Of a DNA stretch of 64,000 nucleotides, positions 24,140-36,743 are shown in pieces. Position 1 is the first letter of the stretch. Each line of letters opens with the position of its first letter. The notes below the pieces were generated by a model. It ran no database searches, had not been told where the DNA came from, and saw nothing but the letters and a program-made list of their open reading frames with translations. Position numbers and translations under genes: made by a program. The stretch is from positions 16,987,201 to 17,051,200 of the forward strand of contig NC_092670.1 of NCBI RefSeq assembly GCF_964355755.1. The letters are read 5' to 3'. Source of the DNA: Antedon mediterranea (taxonomy: Eukaryota > Echinodermata > Crinoidea > Comatulida > Antedonidae).

Positions 24140-27100
24140 AAAATGGTATGATTCACTATAGTTTGTGGGGCTTAACACATAACTCTGGGCTTAGTTCCAC
24201 CAATATAGAAGCACTGAATCCCAACTCAGAACTTAAAGCACTGGTATATATACTTAAGCCTCAGGAAACATTTGATTTACCCCATTCTATAGTACTATAA
24301 TACAAGTATGTCTCTATATGGATTTGGTTTAAGTCTATGAATCGGAAATAAGTACAATGAAAGATATATATTTGTATTCATATTTTAATGATGTGGTTCG
24401 ATGTAATTGGTATTAAGTAACTACCACTGTCACCATTATAATTTGCCAATTGTCAATTGTCATCATGAATGATAATGTACTCTATTTTTGTAATTTTTAA
24501 ACTATTTTTACATTACCGTAGTTTCCCTTTTTTTCAGATAATCATTATAATAAATGTTCAATTTATTATAGCGGAAAATTCAGGGTGCCTCTAAACGCTG
24601 AACAATCAACAGGGAAAAAAGATAAAAAAGATAAACAAATTATGACTTTTTAAACTGTAGACTTTCCTTTATTATATATTAAATTTTCAAAACCCTTTTA
24701 CTCCTTAGACATCGCGGCACCACAGAATAGAGTAGTGAAAAACAGAACAAAAGGTTTTTAGTTAGCCGTTACTTCATAAAAGGTTTATCTCGCATCATTT
24801 CGTTACCTGTGTCTTTAATCGTAACCTGTTGTGTCCTGAATAAACATTTCATTTGTATCCTGAACAATGAACACAAAAGAGGTAGTTATGGTTTTGTATA
24901 ATTTGTTGGACAAAAGAATACAATAGGGACAATGGCGATTAAATCACCCCCTTTCATTGCATTATGGGGACGAAAAGTAAGTGTTTACCCTGGTATACGA
25001 TAGCTATTATACCGTTTTTAACTGGTAATTCATGGAGACAATAAAGTTGTGAAAAGAATCAATTTAGGAAGAGGCTAGACTTAATAGCTAAAGGGGATTA
25101 TCGCAGGAGAACAGTCTCTCCATAAATGTATAAATTTATATATTTCCTTATAGATATTAAGTAGGGCATTTATTACCCTTAGTCGTATGCCCTGGGGTGG
25201 ATGCAGGATTTGTGGTCCGAGGTGCATGTCTTCAGAACCACAGCTCCCTGAGAACATGAACCTTTATTGGTCACCTCAGAAAATGCACACTTACACCTTA
25301 AAACTTGTTATATACTGTGTATACTAATGTTCAGTGGGTTCAACAATGTATGCGTTCAAAATAGCGTTGGTCCATTTGCCAACCAAGTAAAAATTGCAAA
25401 TGTAGGCCTACTTGCTGTCTGAGTAATGTGTAATCTATAAACAGAAAAGAATAAAAATAATACAGTTTTTAAATTTATAGCATGTTTCAAACACTATGCT
25501 ACTATACTAACATAGATAAAATTGTTTACTCAGAATTAAGGCATTAATTAATGAATTAATATATACTTATATTAAAGTAAGATTTGTACTCTGGAAATAC
25601 AATAATAAATTGAGCGGGGTGGCCAAGAGAAAATGCTGACGCATTATGACTGCTTTGGACGTGCAGCAGATTCAGTCATACCAAGCAGAAAGAATGAATA
25701 AAATTAACTTAAATCCGCAACAAAACTTTTGGATTGAAATTGATACTTATTCATTGAAAGTTCTGCGCTGTTGAGCGTTGAGTTAAATTAACACCAATAT
25801 AAAGTTTGGTTCTGAAGGCTATTCGGGTACAAATCAATACAGATACGTGTTTACCTATACTATTTGCGTCTCGTTTTTCCAGTCAATTTGATCTCTAAAC
25901 GACATTTCACGTCAGTAATGATTGAAAATACATCAGAGTGTTTTGCAAACGGAGTATTTCTACAGATGCGGTTCTAAGGTATGCAACGTGAATAAAAATT
26001 AATAACTGTATTTATTGACATTGTTCTGAGGAGCAACTCTACAAAGGTTAGATTAAATGAGCGTAAAATCCTATTTGAAAGAGCTTTTTTAGTTCCGCTT
26101 GGATATTCACCTGTAAGTTAGTTAATTATCTGTAGAATCATAAAGTGTGACGAAAGTTCTGTTTATCTTTCCAGTGATGTACATCTAAGTTTTGTTACTG
26201 TTCAATGTCAACGGTAATTATGCCCAAAGTGAAACTGGTGCGGTTACAGTAAGTTTTTCCTCCAAAGACCTCATTTAGACTTTAGGCCAGAAAATGATAA
26301 ATATAAATGCTCTGGTGCTCTGGGTTGATGGAGCTGCCCAAATTTAGACACCCTTAGCTAGTTTCCAAATGAGTTGGACCAGCCTAAACACAGTATATGT
26401 GTCCAATGGCAATTCTCAGTGAAGTAAATGAATAGTAAATAGTAATATGGCCTTGCACGGCCTTGACGAAAAAGTCAAGTTCTCCATGTTGAAATAAAGC
26501 ATTTATTATTATTATTATTATTATTGGAACCATAGTTTTATAACAAATTGGACAAACTTTTTCAAAACTTTTTTGTAAGTTTGTCCCATGTATGTACTCC
26601 CTATACACAATTTTTTCCTGCAGCAAGTATTTCAAGATAGAAGAAAATTCCATTTAATATAAATGAATTTTGTAGGTATGTAAAATATAATAAAAGATCA
26701 CTCATTGCTAAATGCCTGTTTACACCATGCACTAGTGTGATGAGTGATGTTCACGGCTTTGATCAATTTTAAAATATTACAATAACGTCCTAAAGCTAGT
26801 TTACATTAAAAAAATTAAGCAGATATATTGATATTTGTAATAATAATTCAGAATTAAATGCGCCAATTAGACTGGTTGTCTCGTGCCAAGCAAATTAACA
26901 AGGTATGTTGAATAATCGAAATTCAATTTATTAAACGTTTACCCATATTTTGAACAAAAAGATCTCTGCAATAACATTAGCATTGATCAGCTAAATGATG
27001 GATTTGATAAGTGTTAATTTTGTGTACCTCAGGTCTTTAATTAAGTATTTGTTTCTTTAAGGCCTTTTTGTCATAACCATTTGTTCATTGGTGACAAGTT

Positions 27101-28043
27101 ATATCAAGCAGTAAGTTGTTCAATTTGTTTTTCAATTATGGAATTTGTTTATTTGATTTAGCTCATTTTTTTTTAATTTTGCAACTTTTACTTCAATATT
27201 TGTGGTGCCATACTTAGTAAGAACAATACAGTAGCACAGATTTTGTCCTGAGATTTTGTGTGATATTGAACATTGTCACAATTTATTTATCTACTTTGTA
27301 AAAGTTGTTCATACAAATTCCATTGCAGATCTCAATAAGTCTTTCTTCTCTTCTCTATACCATCTATATTAAACAATGATATTTCCTGAATTAAACCTGT
27401 TTCAATGTCAAAACCTTTATTTTTAACCTTTTTTTAGTTTGTTGCTTATTAAGCAATATGATTGAACATTGACACAATTATTTGTCTTTGTGTCTATTTA
27501 AAATACTTTTTGGTAATTTGCCATGACAAGGTAAAATTTTTAACCAGAATTTGTAAATACCTTATCAATTCATCAGCACCCTTGAGAATAAAAATCATAA
27601 AATATTGAAGTAGTACAGATTCCATTGCTGTTTATCAGGGGAGGTAAGGCCACTAGGGTGATGGTAAACGAGGAATGAATTGTAGCCTGGTTTATTGTGA
27701 CTGCTAGCTAGCTTGTGCCACAACCCCACGTGGGCTCAAGAGTATCCCACAATATCTTGATTCGGTAATGCTTTTCAGTTGCATCTAGCCTAACCTAGGT
27801 CACTAACACCAACTGTGTCATTCCCAATTTAGGAGCAGGCAGATCGATCTAGATTTCAGTGTAATTATAATAAATTACCATTTTGTTAAGAATTTTTACC
27901 AAAGAGTAATAATTTACGAAATCACCTGGAATGTATTTAATAAAGAAGTAGTTGTAAATCCAGATACTTAATAAGTCAAAATTATAGTTAACAGATATAA
28001 AAAGCGTCTGTGGATTTGACGTCCTTCTTGCTCCCTCGATTAC
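24140..28043. other. Intergenic, no gene seen
   Basis: Contains a (TTA)n microsatellite at about 26502-26525 that follows a GGCCTTGCACGGCCTTGAC block; this resembles the 3' tail of a retroposed element, but I could not define its start. No coding sequence recognised. Confidence 0.45.
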
Positions 28044-28044
28044 T

Positions 28045-28178
28045 TCGCGTGTGCCGTATATGCAATTCTTTAATTAACAGGAATTTTCCATGATGAAAGA
28101 AGTTTGCAAAGTTATAAATTTGTAGTTTAGTTGCGTGTGCCAAAGATGTAGTTCTTTAATTAACAGGAATTTACCAAG
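28045..28178. repeat. Short direct duplication
   Basis: TTCTTTAATTAACAGGAATT follows a GCGTGTGCC word in both halves (28045-28093 and 28132-28178), offset about 87 bp. A small old tandem duplication. Confidence 0.6.
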
Positions 28179-28524
28179 TTTACTAAGCAATAATTCAGCT
28201 TTAAGTGGATGAATAGAAACATTATGTTAGTGTGACTTGGAATGTTGCTGTTGGCCAAGCATTTTACAAAAGGAATATAAATCTATACTATACTTTAAGA
28301 TGGATAATAACTTCCTATTAAAGTTCATGGAAATTATTTGTGGATTTATAGGCACTTGTACAGATCTAGGAAGTCATGTTTTAACGGTAAAACCGCAACA
28401 TTTCGCAAGCCCAAACAAACCCCTCTTTTGCCCGAAGTGCCCTTTCAACTAGAAACCAGCAACGAAAGTAATGGTAAATAGGCCTAACTATCCTATCTTA
28501 TGACTATTTGTTTTTCCTTTTTCT

Positions 28525-28567
28525 GGAAAGATGAACCCTCTATAAAATTCCTGGCTACGGGCTTGTT
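28525..28567. mobile_element. Solitary end of the hAT-like family
   Basis: CCTGGCTACGGGCTTG matches the right end of the element at 2194-4091 (CCTGGCTACGGGCCTG), with a GAACCCTC word just inside where that element has GAACC. No partner end was found nearby. Confidence 0.5.
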
Positions 28568-29709
28568 TTATAACAGGTTCAAAGAATAGATGATAGTTCC
28601 TTAGTGATAAGGAATCAAAGGAGAGATGTTGGTTCATTTTTTTCTTTTTATGGAATATTCAGGTTGATTCTATATTATTCGTACAGTATTTGCTTAATGT
28701 ATACAGTATTTATCTTGTATTTTTTTGTCTTTTATTATACAGTAGTTTTTGACAATTCAATTCTTGATGTATATTGGTTGTTGTTGATCAGAAATAGCAA
28801 AATGAGGAACCCAATTAATCAGTCTGTTTTGTTAAACTACCTGTATTATTTGTTTTAAATTAACCTATTTTTACGAATGAAGTTTGGCGGCATGACAAAG
28901 GTTCATAGTTCAATAAATGTTGATATAATTTTTGCATTTGCATCTGATTAACTAAAGTCATAAGGTAATGGCTGAGTACTAGGCCCCCAACCCTTGAAAC
29001 ATCATCAATGGGACATCATGCAAATAAAACTAACAGACCGTCCTAGTAGGAAGTCTGGTATAGAGGATCGCCAGGTAATTCGTTGAAATCACAGCGGTAC
29101 ATCACCTCCAACTTGCCGATCGTTACTCCCAATGAGTTGAATCTTATTTCCTGCTGCCGGCCTAGTTTTTATAACCCAGCAAACGGTCCACGTAACACCG
29201 TTGTTTTTAATCAAAACATAGCCCTGGCTTGGATACCTATCAGAAAAGGTAGGCTCTCCACTGATGCCTGGATTTTCTGACAGTGTTGGATAGATATCAG
29301 GTTACACTGTCAAGAACGTTACCTTGTTTTTATATGGTGGAATATTAACATTGCATTTGAGTGTCTTTTGATTTGCCATAGGCACGTTTCTCACAATTAG
29401 CCTTAACATTGCCGGGTAGATCAAGTAACTTAATGTGTGGTACTTAAACCCAAAATAAAAACATTTAACTTTGAAAATTGAAACAATTAATTTAGTTTCG
29501 TAAACTGGTGTTTTCTTTGATGGAAACTAATTATTTCAAAGTTGATATAAAATAGTATTTGACCTTTTGTTTGGTTTTCAATTTCAAACATAAATATTAG
29601 AATAACTGAAATTTCATCTTGGTAACAGATAAGGTGATACGATTTTGTAATTCTTTTACTTCACATATAAAAACAGTCCGTAGTTCAAACTAATTTTATT
29701 CTTTTCTGT
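28568..29709. other. Intergenic, no gene seen
   Basis: Includes a GC-richer block at 29040-29285 (65-codon frame at 29083, +) with no recognisable domain, possibly a repeat. Confidence 0.45.
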
Positions 29710-29856
29710 AAAGCCTCGTCTTCACTATCAAACTTTATGTGACATATGTGACATATATGGACATGATGATGTCATATCAGTGCCATATTTGGGCATATCA
29801 CTAGCATATTTGGGCACACATTTTCTGTCAAATTTAATAGTGTAAACAGAGCTTTA
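29710..29856. mobile_element. CTACACTATCAAACT MITE family, diverged copy
   Basis: AAAGCCTCGTCTTCACTATC at the left and TAGTGTAAACAGAGCTTTA at the right match the family ends with several substitutions. The inside retains CATATATGGACATGATGATG and ATATTTGGGCATATCAC. One of six copies in the window. Confidence 0.7.
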
Positions 29857-30736
29857 AACATATTATGTTTTTAGGAAGGAAGTGTACAAAACAAATTGTG
29901 GTAGTCGATATTCTAAGTATTTGTAGACTTAATGATTTTGAAAGATTTTCCCGATAAGATATTCAAGGAATTATTAAAATAATAATCGTGTGATGGATTT
30001 TTTCCAGGTGGAATGATGATGTAGTAACAGAGGGGTAATGACTTACAATTCATACTAGCTTCCTATTCTCAAAGAACTGTTTGTATTTATTATTTTCGAT
30101 AAACCGTCAGTGGCACAATACTATGGAAATATCAAGATATATCACTTTCCCTCCTTAAATCCTATAGTATGAGTACCTTTTCTCTGATAAAGCATATAAT
30201 AGTCATGTAGCCATGAGAAATAAAGTGGTCCAGGTTTCGCAAGGAATATTCTATATTCAAGCCAATGGGTTGTCAAAGGCCTCTGTGAAAAAGAGAAAAT
30301 CTTACTGTACTGGGGGATACGGCCCTGCATATAATGGTAGTTTAATATAATATAATAGTACAATAACATTGGTATAACTGTAATGACGTCAAAATAAGTC
30401 CCTTGTTAGACAACATAATATTTATGATATCATACTAATGTTGTATTATAAAACCCCACTCAAACACACACCAATTCCCACAGTAAAACATCCCATGATT
30501 CCTGCCTCCTGATGTGTAAGACCGTGCAGATGGTACGTCACACATTGACCTGGTTTATGCTGTAAAGTCTGGTATAATGTTCTTATTAACAGCAGGTACA
30601 GGTGTTAAACCTTTTGATATCACAGCTATATAGGCCCACTATATCACCTGTATGTAATGTACATTATCTGTACTATTACATATTTATATAAAAGATACAG
30701 AAGAAACTGGCAGGATGGTTTATCCTTTAAATGATT
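29857..30736. other. Intergenic, no gene seen
   Basis: AT-rich sequence with no supportable features. Confidence 0.5.
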
Positions 30737-31013
30737 ATAATATTCGTTCTTATATAGCGCTTATTGCACAATGCTTCTGAGTGCTTCACAATATTACCCA
30801 GGTCATTTTTTTTAATCAAACTCATTTGGAAACATACTTCCATAATGCAGTATAGTATTAGTAATCAGTGCAAAGTTGTGTCTTGATCTAACTGGGTACC
30901 CATTTATACACCTGGGTGGAGAGAGGCAAAAGTAAGTGTCTTGCCTAAGGATACAAGAAATGCGGCAAGAGTTGGATTCGAACGTCCAACACACTGAGCC
31001 ACAAGCCCAGTTT
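30737..31013 (-). mobile_element. tRNA-derived SINE, copy 1
   Basis: Read on the minus strand, a tRNA-like head carries an A-box-like GTGGCTCAGTGTG and a B box GTTCGAATCC. It is followed by a body with CCTCTCTCCACCCAGGTG, GGGTACCCAGTTAGATCAAG and ACAACTTTGCACTGATTAC, ending in AAGCGCTATATAAG. The element at 53460-53768 shares all these blocks on the plus strand, so they belong to one SINE family. Non-coding; the head is not a functional tRNA. Confidence 0.85.
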
Positions 31014-31236
31014 AATATCTGTATGTATGAATACTTCTGAAGTTCTATTAGTAAAAACATTTCTTTATCTGTTGTTTTGTCATTTAGATTATTTCCTATT
31101 GGATAATAGTTCTCTTCATTAATGGTGTGACTGTTACAAATTTAAATGATTGATACTGATAGATGACAATAGATACCATTTACTTTAACATGGAAAAATA
31201 AAGTACTGTCCTTATTTCTCCACGATTGACAACTAA

Positions 31237-32311
31237 GGCCCTGTTCAGACCCATGGCGTTAGACCGTTTTAGCGTACGACGCTAAAAGAATGTGTGTCTG
31301 AACAGTTGGGGATTAGCGTACAACGCGTCGTACAACGGTTGTAGCGTTGTAGTGGAAAACGGTTGATAGTACCGTTTTAGCGTACGACGCTACTGTAAGT
31401 CAACGTTGTATCCAATCAGAACGTTTCCTGTTATGACGCGAAACAAGGTTTGACCTAGGCTGACATCTTGTATCGTCAATGTGTGAGATGGATTTCAATA
31501 ACAAAAAGGCCAGAATAAATAAGGCCTAACTACACTACAAATACAACTGTTACAAAGGCTACAAACTATTATCAACTGATTACCATTATATTTTCTAACA
31601 AATGACATAAATACATGCACCTTGTATTTCAACATAGGGACTACGATCCCATCCGCTTTTAGGCCTAGCTAGGCCTAGAGCCATTCAGGCATTTCATTCA
31701 AGCTAAAAACTAGCGTGGGACATCAAGTCACTCATTCATACAAGGCAGACTAGACTGGACAAGTTTAATGCTGAAAACCCCCTAACTCCTAAAAAAATCA
31801 GTAAACAAACAAGGGGAGCTGTGTCCCTTTTATTAGCAAGTTAAGGGTTATTTTCAACCGACTGGACTGGGTGGGAATATATATCTTTGACTGGACTGGA
31901 TAGACTAATCACAATCATATTTTTCTTCATCATTACGAGGCCTGCTTTATTTTCGTAGCACAAGAGCCTGGGGAAAATGTTTTTTACTACAAAATAAAAA
32001 CAATTGAAACAGAAATTTGGCTTTACTATATTTTTCTTAAATAAATTCTGAGGTATGTTTTATTTACGGCAAATGTTGTCATAATTGTAGGGCTGAGATC
32101 TAGGCCTATATACAGTGGAAATGATGAAAACACGTGGGTAAGAGCACATGAATATGCAACTAGAAACAACCTGGATGACGTACTTCCGTTGTAACAATAA
32201 TCGTACGCTATGGGTCTGAACACCTCGTTTTTTTCTCTGCGGTTTGTAACGTGACCTTGATAGTAACGTTGTACGCTAAAACGGTCTAACGCCATGGGTC
32301 TGAACAGGGCC
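31237..32311. mobile_element. Non-autonomous PIF/Harbinger-type element
   Basis: GGCCCTGTTCAGACCCATGG begins a perfect inverted repeat of about 40 bp that runs through CGTTAGACCGTTTTAGCGTAC; its complement ends at 32311. TAA flanks both sides (31234-31236 and 32312-32314), matching the TWA target duplication of PIF/Harbinger. The near-identical ends indicate fairly recent activity. The 1-kb interior has only an 89-codon frame (32026-32295, minus) without recognisable domains, so no transposase is encoded. Confidence 0.85.
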
Positions 32312-32314
32312 TAA

Positions 32315-33410
32315 ATATATGTTATCATACTGTGTTATCTGGCAATTGGGCTGAGTTGTTGCACTTTCAAAAGGTTCAATTTTAAGCTGACTTTTTATAC
32401 ACTTGATCTAAATCAATAATTTACCTTATTGTTATTGAGAAATAAAGAAGATAACATGCTTTGTGTTCATTCACCCATACCAAGTATTTCCTCTATTATT
32501 GACCTGAACCTAGATTTGCATACCTTGTCAATTTATACTTGTATTTTGTAGGCTACTTTTGACAATTATTTATATTATTTGTTTATTTATGTTCTGTTAT
32601 AAATATCTAGTTTTATAAAGTTCAAACGTAAAGTTAAAAGTACCCTATAATGAATTTCTGAATTTTGTAAAATATTCACAGATGATCTTGTAGGAAAGAA
32701 GTTATTTGTCTTCTCCAGTCTAGTTTTGGCAAAAAACCCCAAAGAAATTGTGGTGCCAGTTAAGACATTCCCTTACATTTTTCTCCATATTCAAAGGTTT
32801 ACCAAAAAATCATGTGAGAATTGATCCTTATCTAAGTATTGTCACCTACTATCAAATAAAAACGAGTGACCGCAGTGCCAGTTTAAGCACTCTGTAAGGT
32901 AGATCTTATTAAGTTTTCCGGTTGTCTTTGAATTAGTTCCTGCTTAACACTTTACCTGTTCACTTTAGACTGGTTGACAGTTACTTAACTGAAACAATGC
33001 AAGTAAGAACATGCTTCCTGATTTGAAAAATATATTTGTTTTCTATATACAGTATTTCTACACAAAGTACTTCTTTGATAGATAATTAGTTAAACCTGTT
33101 TAGTAATTAGATATAATACAGTATAATATATATAGACTCACTGTAATACATAATTGACATTTTGTTGTCAGCTCCAGGATGTTGAAGGTTTTACCTTATC
33201 GCACCTGACTCTGATCCTGTGTTTCCCGAATCAAACCACTTCTAACTTCCTTCATATCATTCTCCTTCCTTCATCTTTTCCTTGTTCAGTTTTTACGTCT
33301 CATTGGTTCCCACGCTGGTCATTTTTGTGTCCTTGGGTAAAGTAATGTATTTATGTTGTCTAAAGTTTGTTGTTTAGGGTCACATACAGTGGAGTAATGC
33401 ACAGGGCAAA
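32315..33410. other. Intergenic, no gene seen
   Basis: Ordinary AT-rich sequence up to the sharp left edge of the minisatellite; no feature supported. Confidence 0.5.
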
Positions 33411-34679
33411 TATAAGACCCCTGGATTACAACTCCTAAGAGACTCTCCAACGCTGGGTATAAGACCCCTGGATTACAACTCCTAAGAGACTCTCCAACGC
33501 TGGGTGTAAGACCCCTGGATTACAACTCCTAAGAGACTCTCCAACGCTGGGTATAAGACCCCTGGATTACAACTCCTAAGAGACTCTCCAACGCTGGGTA
33601 TAAGACCCCTGGATTACAACTCCTAAGAGACTCTCCAACGCTGGGCATAAGACCCCTGGATTACAACTCCTAAGAGACTCTCCAACGCTGGGCATAAGAC
33701 ACCTGGATTACAACTCCTAAGAGACTCTCCAACGCTGGGTATAAGACCCCTGGATTACAACTCCTAAGAGACTCTCCAACGCTGGGTATAAGACCCCTGG
33801 ATTACAACTCCTAAGAGACTCTCCAACGCTGGGTATAAGACCCCTGGATTACAACTCCTAAGAGACTCTCCAACGCTGGGTATAAGACCCCTGGATTACA
33901 ACTCTTAAGAGACTCTCCAACGCTGGGTATAAGACCCCTGGATTACAACTCCTAAGAGACTCTCCAACGCTGGGTATAAGACCCCTGGATTACAACTCCT
34001 AAGAGACTCTCCAACGCTGGGTATAAGACCCCTGGATTACAACTCCTAAGAGACTCTCCAACGCTGGGTATAAGACCCCTGGATTACAACTCCTAAGAGA
34101 CTCTCCAACGCTGGGTATAAGACCCCTGGATTACAACTCCTAAGAGACTCTCCAACGCTGGGTATAAGACCCCTGGATTACAACTCTTAAGAGACTCTCC
34201 AACGCTGGGTATAAGACCCCTGGATTACAACTCCTAAGAGACTCTCCAACGCTGGGTATAAGACCCCTGGATTACAACTCCTAAGAGACTCTCCAACGCT
34301 GGGTATAAGACCCCTGGATTACAACTCCTAAGAGACTCTCCAACGCTGGGTATAAGACCCCTGGATTACAACTCCTAAGAGACTCTCCAACGCTGGGTAT
34401 AAGACCCCTGGATTACAACTCCTAAGAGACTCTCCAACGCTGGGTATAAGACCCCTGGATTACAACTCCTAAGAGACTCTCCAACGCTGGGTATAAGACC
34501 CCTGGATTACAACTCCTAAGAGACTCTCCAACGCTGGGTATAAGACCCCTGGATTATAACTCCTAAGAGACTCTCCAACGCTGGGTATAAGACCCCTGGA
34601 TTACAACTCCTAAGAGACTCTCCAACGCTGGGTATAAGACCCCTGGATTACAACTCCTAAGAGACTCTCCAACGCTGGG
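33411..34679. repeat. 47-bp minisatellite, 27 exact-length copies
   Basis: The unit starts TATAAGACCCCTGGATTAC, continues AACTCCTAAGAGACTC and ends TCCAACGCTGGG. The array length of 1,269 bp is exactly 27 x 47, with no insertions or deletions. Only a handful of substitutions occur: TGTAAG in copy 3; CATAAG in copies 6 and 7, with an ACACC change in 7; CTTAAG in copies 11 and 17; TTATAAC in copy 25. The two CTTAAG variants lie exactly six units apart, which suggests block duplication. Period 47 excludes a continuous reading frame. Confidence 0.98.
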
Positions 34680-34741
34680 TAGTTGTATTGGACTGCTCAT
34701 ACTCTGGGACCCTTTAAGATCTCATAGCTATTACGCTACTA

Positions 34742-34906
34742 AGTACAAATACTATGGTATGTGTGTGTACATCATTTTATTTTGCCGATATACAAAACTA
34801 CTTTACTTTATTCTGTATTGTATTTTTATTTGATTTGGTTAACGCAAAGGTTATGGCCTGTAATATAGGCATCACATGTGATACACAGTATTATAGTAGT
34901 TGCCTA
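34742..34906. repeat. Interspersed repeat shared with 36763-36893
   Basis: Shares AGTACAAATAC, TTTTGCCGATATACAAAACT, TTATGGCCTGTAATA and AGGCATCA with a segment at 36763-36893, in the same orientation. Here it lies 62 bp right of the minisatellite; there it sits inside a MITE. Confidence 0.75.
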
Positions 34907-35805
34907 TAATGATGCTGTACAAATAATGCAGTATGTGGTGATATAGTACAGAGTATCAGGTGTTCAATGGATATTATTAAACTGAGTTATTCCATTATTT
35001 GTAATTTTGATAATATCTTATAGTGCTTTTATTGACAATGTACAACCTTGAGGTATCTATAGTTATGGATAAATAATTGTACCAATGTCAAAGTCTTACT
35101 AGTATAGCTTCAAATGCTGAGTCTAAACTCAAATAGGTGGTCTTATCAATTAGTTATAGTACTGGTAGATAGGTAGTCCCCTTAATTTCAGTTACAGAGC
35201 TAACAACTTTATCACCCTTAATACTAATAATAGACTTGCATAGGCCTAAAGTTGAAACTTAAAAACTTTACTTTAGAAACTAATCAATTACATAATAGAC
35301 ATTTCCTTCCATTATTTAACTTACAGCATTTTATTTTTTATTTTCCTGTAATTCAAATTGACCTTTTTATTGCCTATTTGAAGAGCCGCCATTTATTACC
35401 ATGGTGACATTGGAGGACCATCAATGCCACTTACAACTATTATTATTCTATTCTTTAAATATAGAACTTTTGACTTCTACTTTTAGACAGATTTTTATCA
35501 TATCCTTTCAGTTTCCAATCCTTGAACTATGTGTTTTTATATTTCTCAGTACAATGTATAAACATGTACAGGCATTAGAAAAAATTCCAAACCAACCCGC
35601 GAAATACAAATTATATTAATTAATATATATAGATCCAAAAGCAAATTACTGAAAAAATGACAATGGTTAGCGTATCAGTGGCTGAATCTCAATGGCGATA
35701 CAAAGTAAAATAAGTAAAAAGCTATATTGTTTGAAGGTTTGCATGGCAAAATCAAATGTTGATATAAAGTTTGCGAGACACCCTGTATATTAGTTCTGAA
35801 GTTGA
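34907..35805. other. Intergenic, no gene seen
   Basis: The 72-codon frame at 35401-35619 (+) has no recognisable domain. Otherwise AT-rich sequence. Confidence 0.5.
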
Positions 35806-35910
35806 AGTTCTCGAAGTTTTGATCAATATGCTTGATCGTCCTCAGGAGTGAGAACTATAATCAAAACAAAATATTGCACAGCTTTCAGGCAACACCCTTC
35901 ATCAGTGCAA
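35806..35910 (-). ncRNA. Two decayed hammerhead-ribozyme-like motifs
   Basis: On the minus strand, 35910-35874 reads as stem TTGCA, CTGATGA, an AGG/CCT hairpin, GAAAGCT, G and the closing TGCAA. 35856-35806 reads as stem AGTTCTC, CTGAGGA, a GATCAA/TTGATC hairpin, AAAAC, TTC and the closing GAGAACT. Both follow the hammerhead order (CUGANGA, stem II, GAAA, minimal stem III, cleavage base, stem I) known from Penelope-like retroelements. Each carries core changes expected to abolish cleavage (G at position 17; G12 changed to A). Likely the terminus of a dead Penelope-like element; no reverse transcriptase is seen. Confidence 0.45.
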
Positions 35911-36743
35911 TAATAATAATATATAATGTTAGCAACAAAAAAAAGTTGATTGTAACTCATTAATTTAATTTAAATTATTAATTAGGTATGTGAATACTAA
36001 CAATATGTGAAATAGCATCCCCTGTGACCCGCCTAATCCGTTCCTAATAACATAACTTTCTCATGGGTTTAGATTATTAACCCTCATTGGCTGCAATATT
36101 CAATATCATATTAAAAGGATGAAGATAAAAACAAAAACGATTGACTGATTTCCTTATAAAAATTAATTGATCTTAAAAACAGTAAACACACTTGGTCTGG
36201 TAAGTTTGAATGGGAAAGTAATCACGTTTAATTTATTTACTTCTTTGTATCATTGAATAGAGTCATCATACCTTAATGGATACTCTAACCAATTAGAGTG
36301 TATGAACACCCACCGTACCGCCTCAACAATACACAAATTTATTTAGTTACATTTTTGTTTGCTTTACAGAGTGGAATTTTAGCATTTGTTTGAAACGTCA
36401 ACCAGCTAAAGAATGAAAATCAGAATACGTTAAAATCTATTTGTTCGCTTGTGAATACCGATTGCATGCCTGAACGTGCGTTCAATCAAATACCGTTATA
36501 TTGCTTTGTTCTGCCATTGTTCTTTCATTCTTTGAGGAAATAATGTAAAATAATAAAATGGTACAACTGTTTCACACCTCACTAATCAACTTTGTATCTT
36601 GTTTTGTAAATTAAATAAAGTTATTAATTTTACCTTGAAGGCTACTCTTCTAATGTTATAAAGATGCAACGTGGGGAGATTGCCAACAGGTGTGTTACAT
36701 ATAAACTTGCATAAGGCAACCCAAATAATGCATTAGTTTGTGC
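35911..36743. other. Intergenic, no gene seen
   Basis: AT-rich sequence with no supportable features. Confidence 0.5.

Noticed and set aside
25614-25695. tRNA-Leu-like segment (GGGGTGGCCAAGAG start)
   Set aside because: The A-box-like word is present, but no acceptable B box or acceptor pairing follows.
32026-32295. Possible transposase frame inside the Harbinger-type element
   Set aside because: 89 codons with no DDE or helix-turn-helix features; most likely incidental.
33411-34679. CRISPR-like regular repeat
   Set aside because: The units are contiguous with no unique spacers and the genome is clearly animal; this is a minisatellite.
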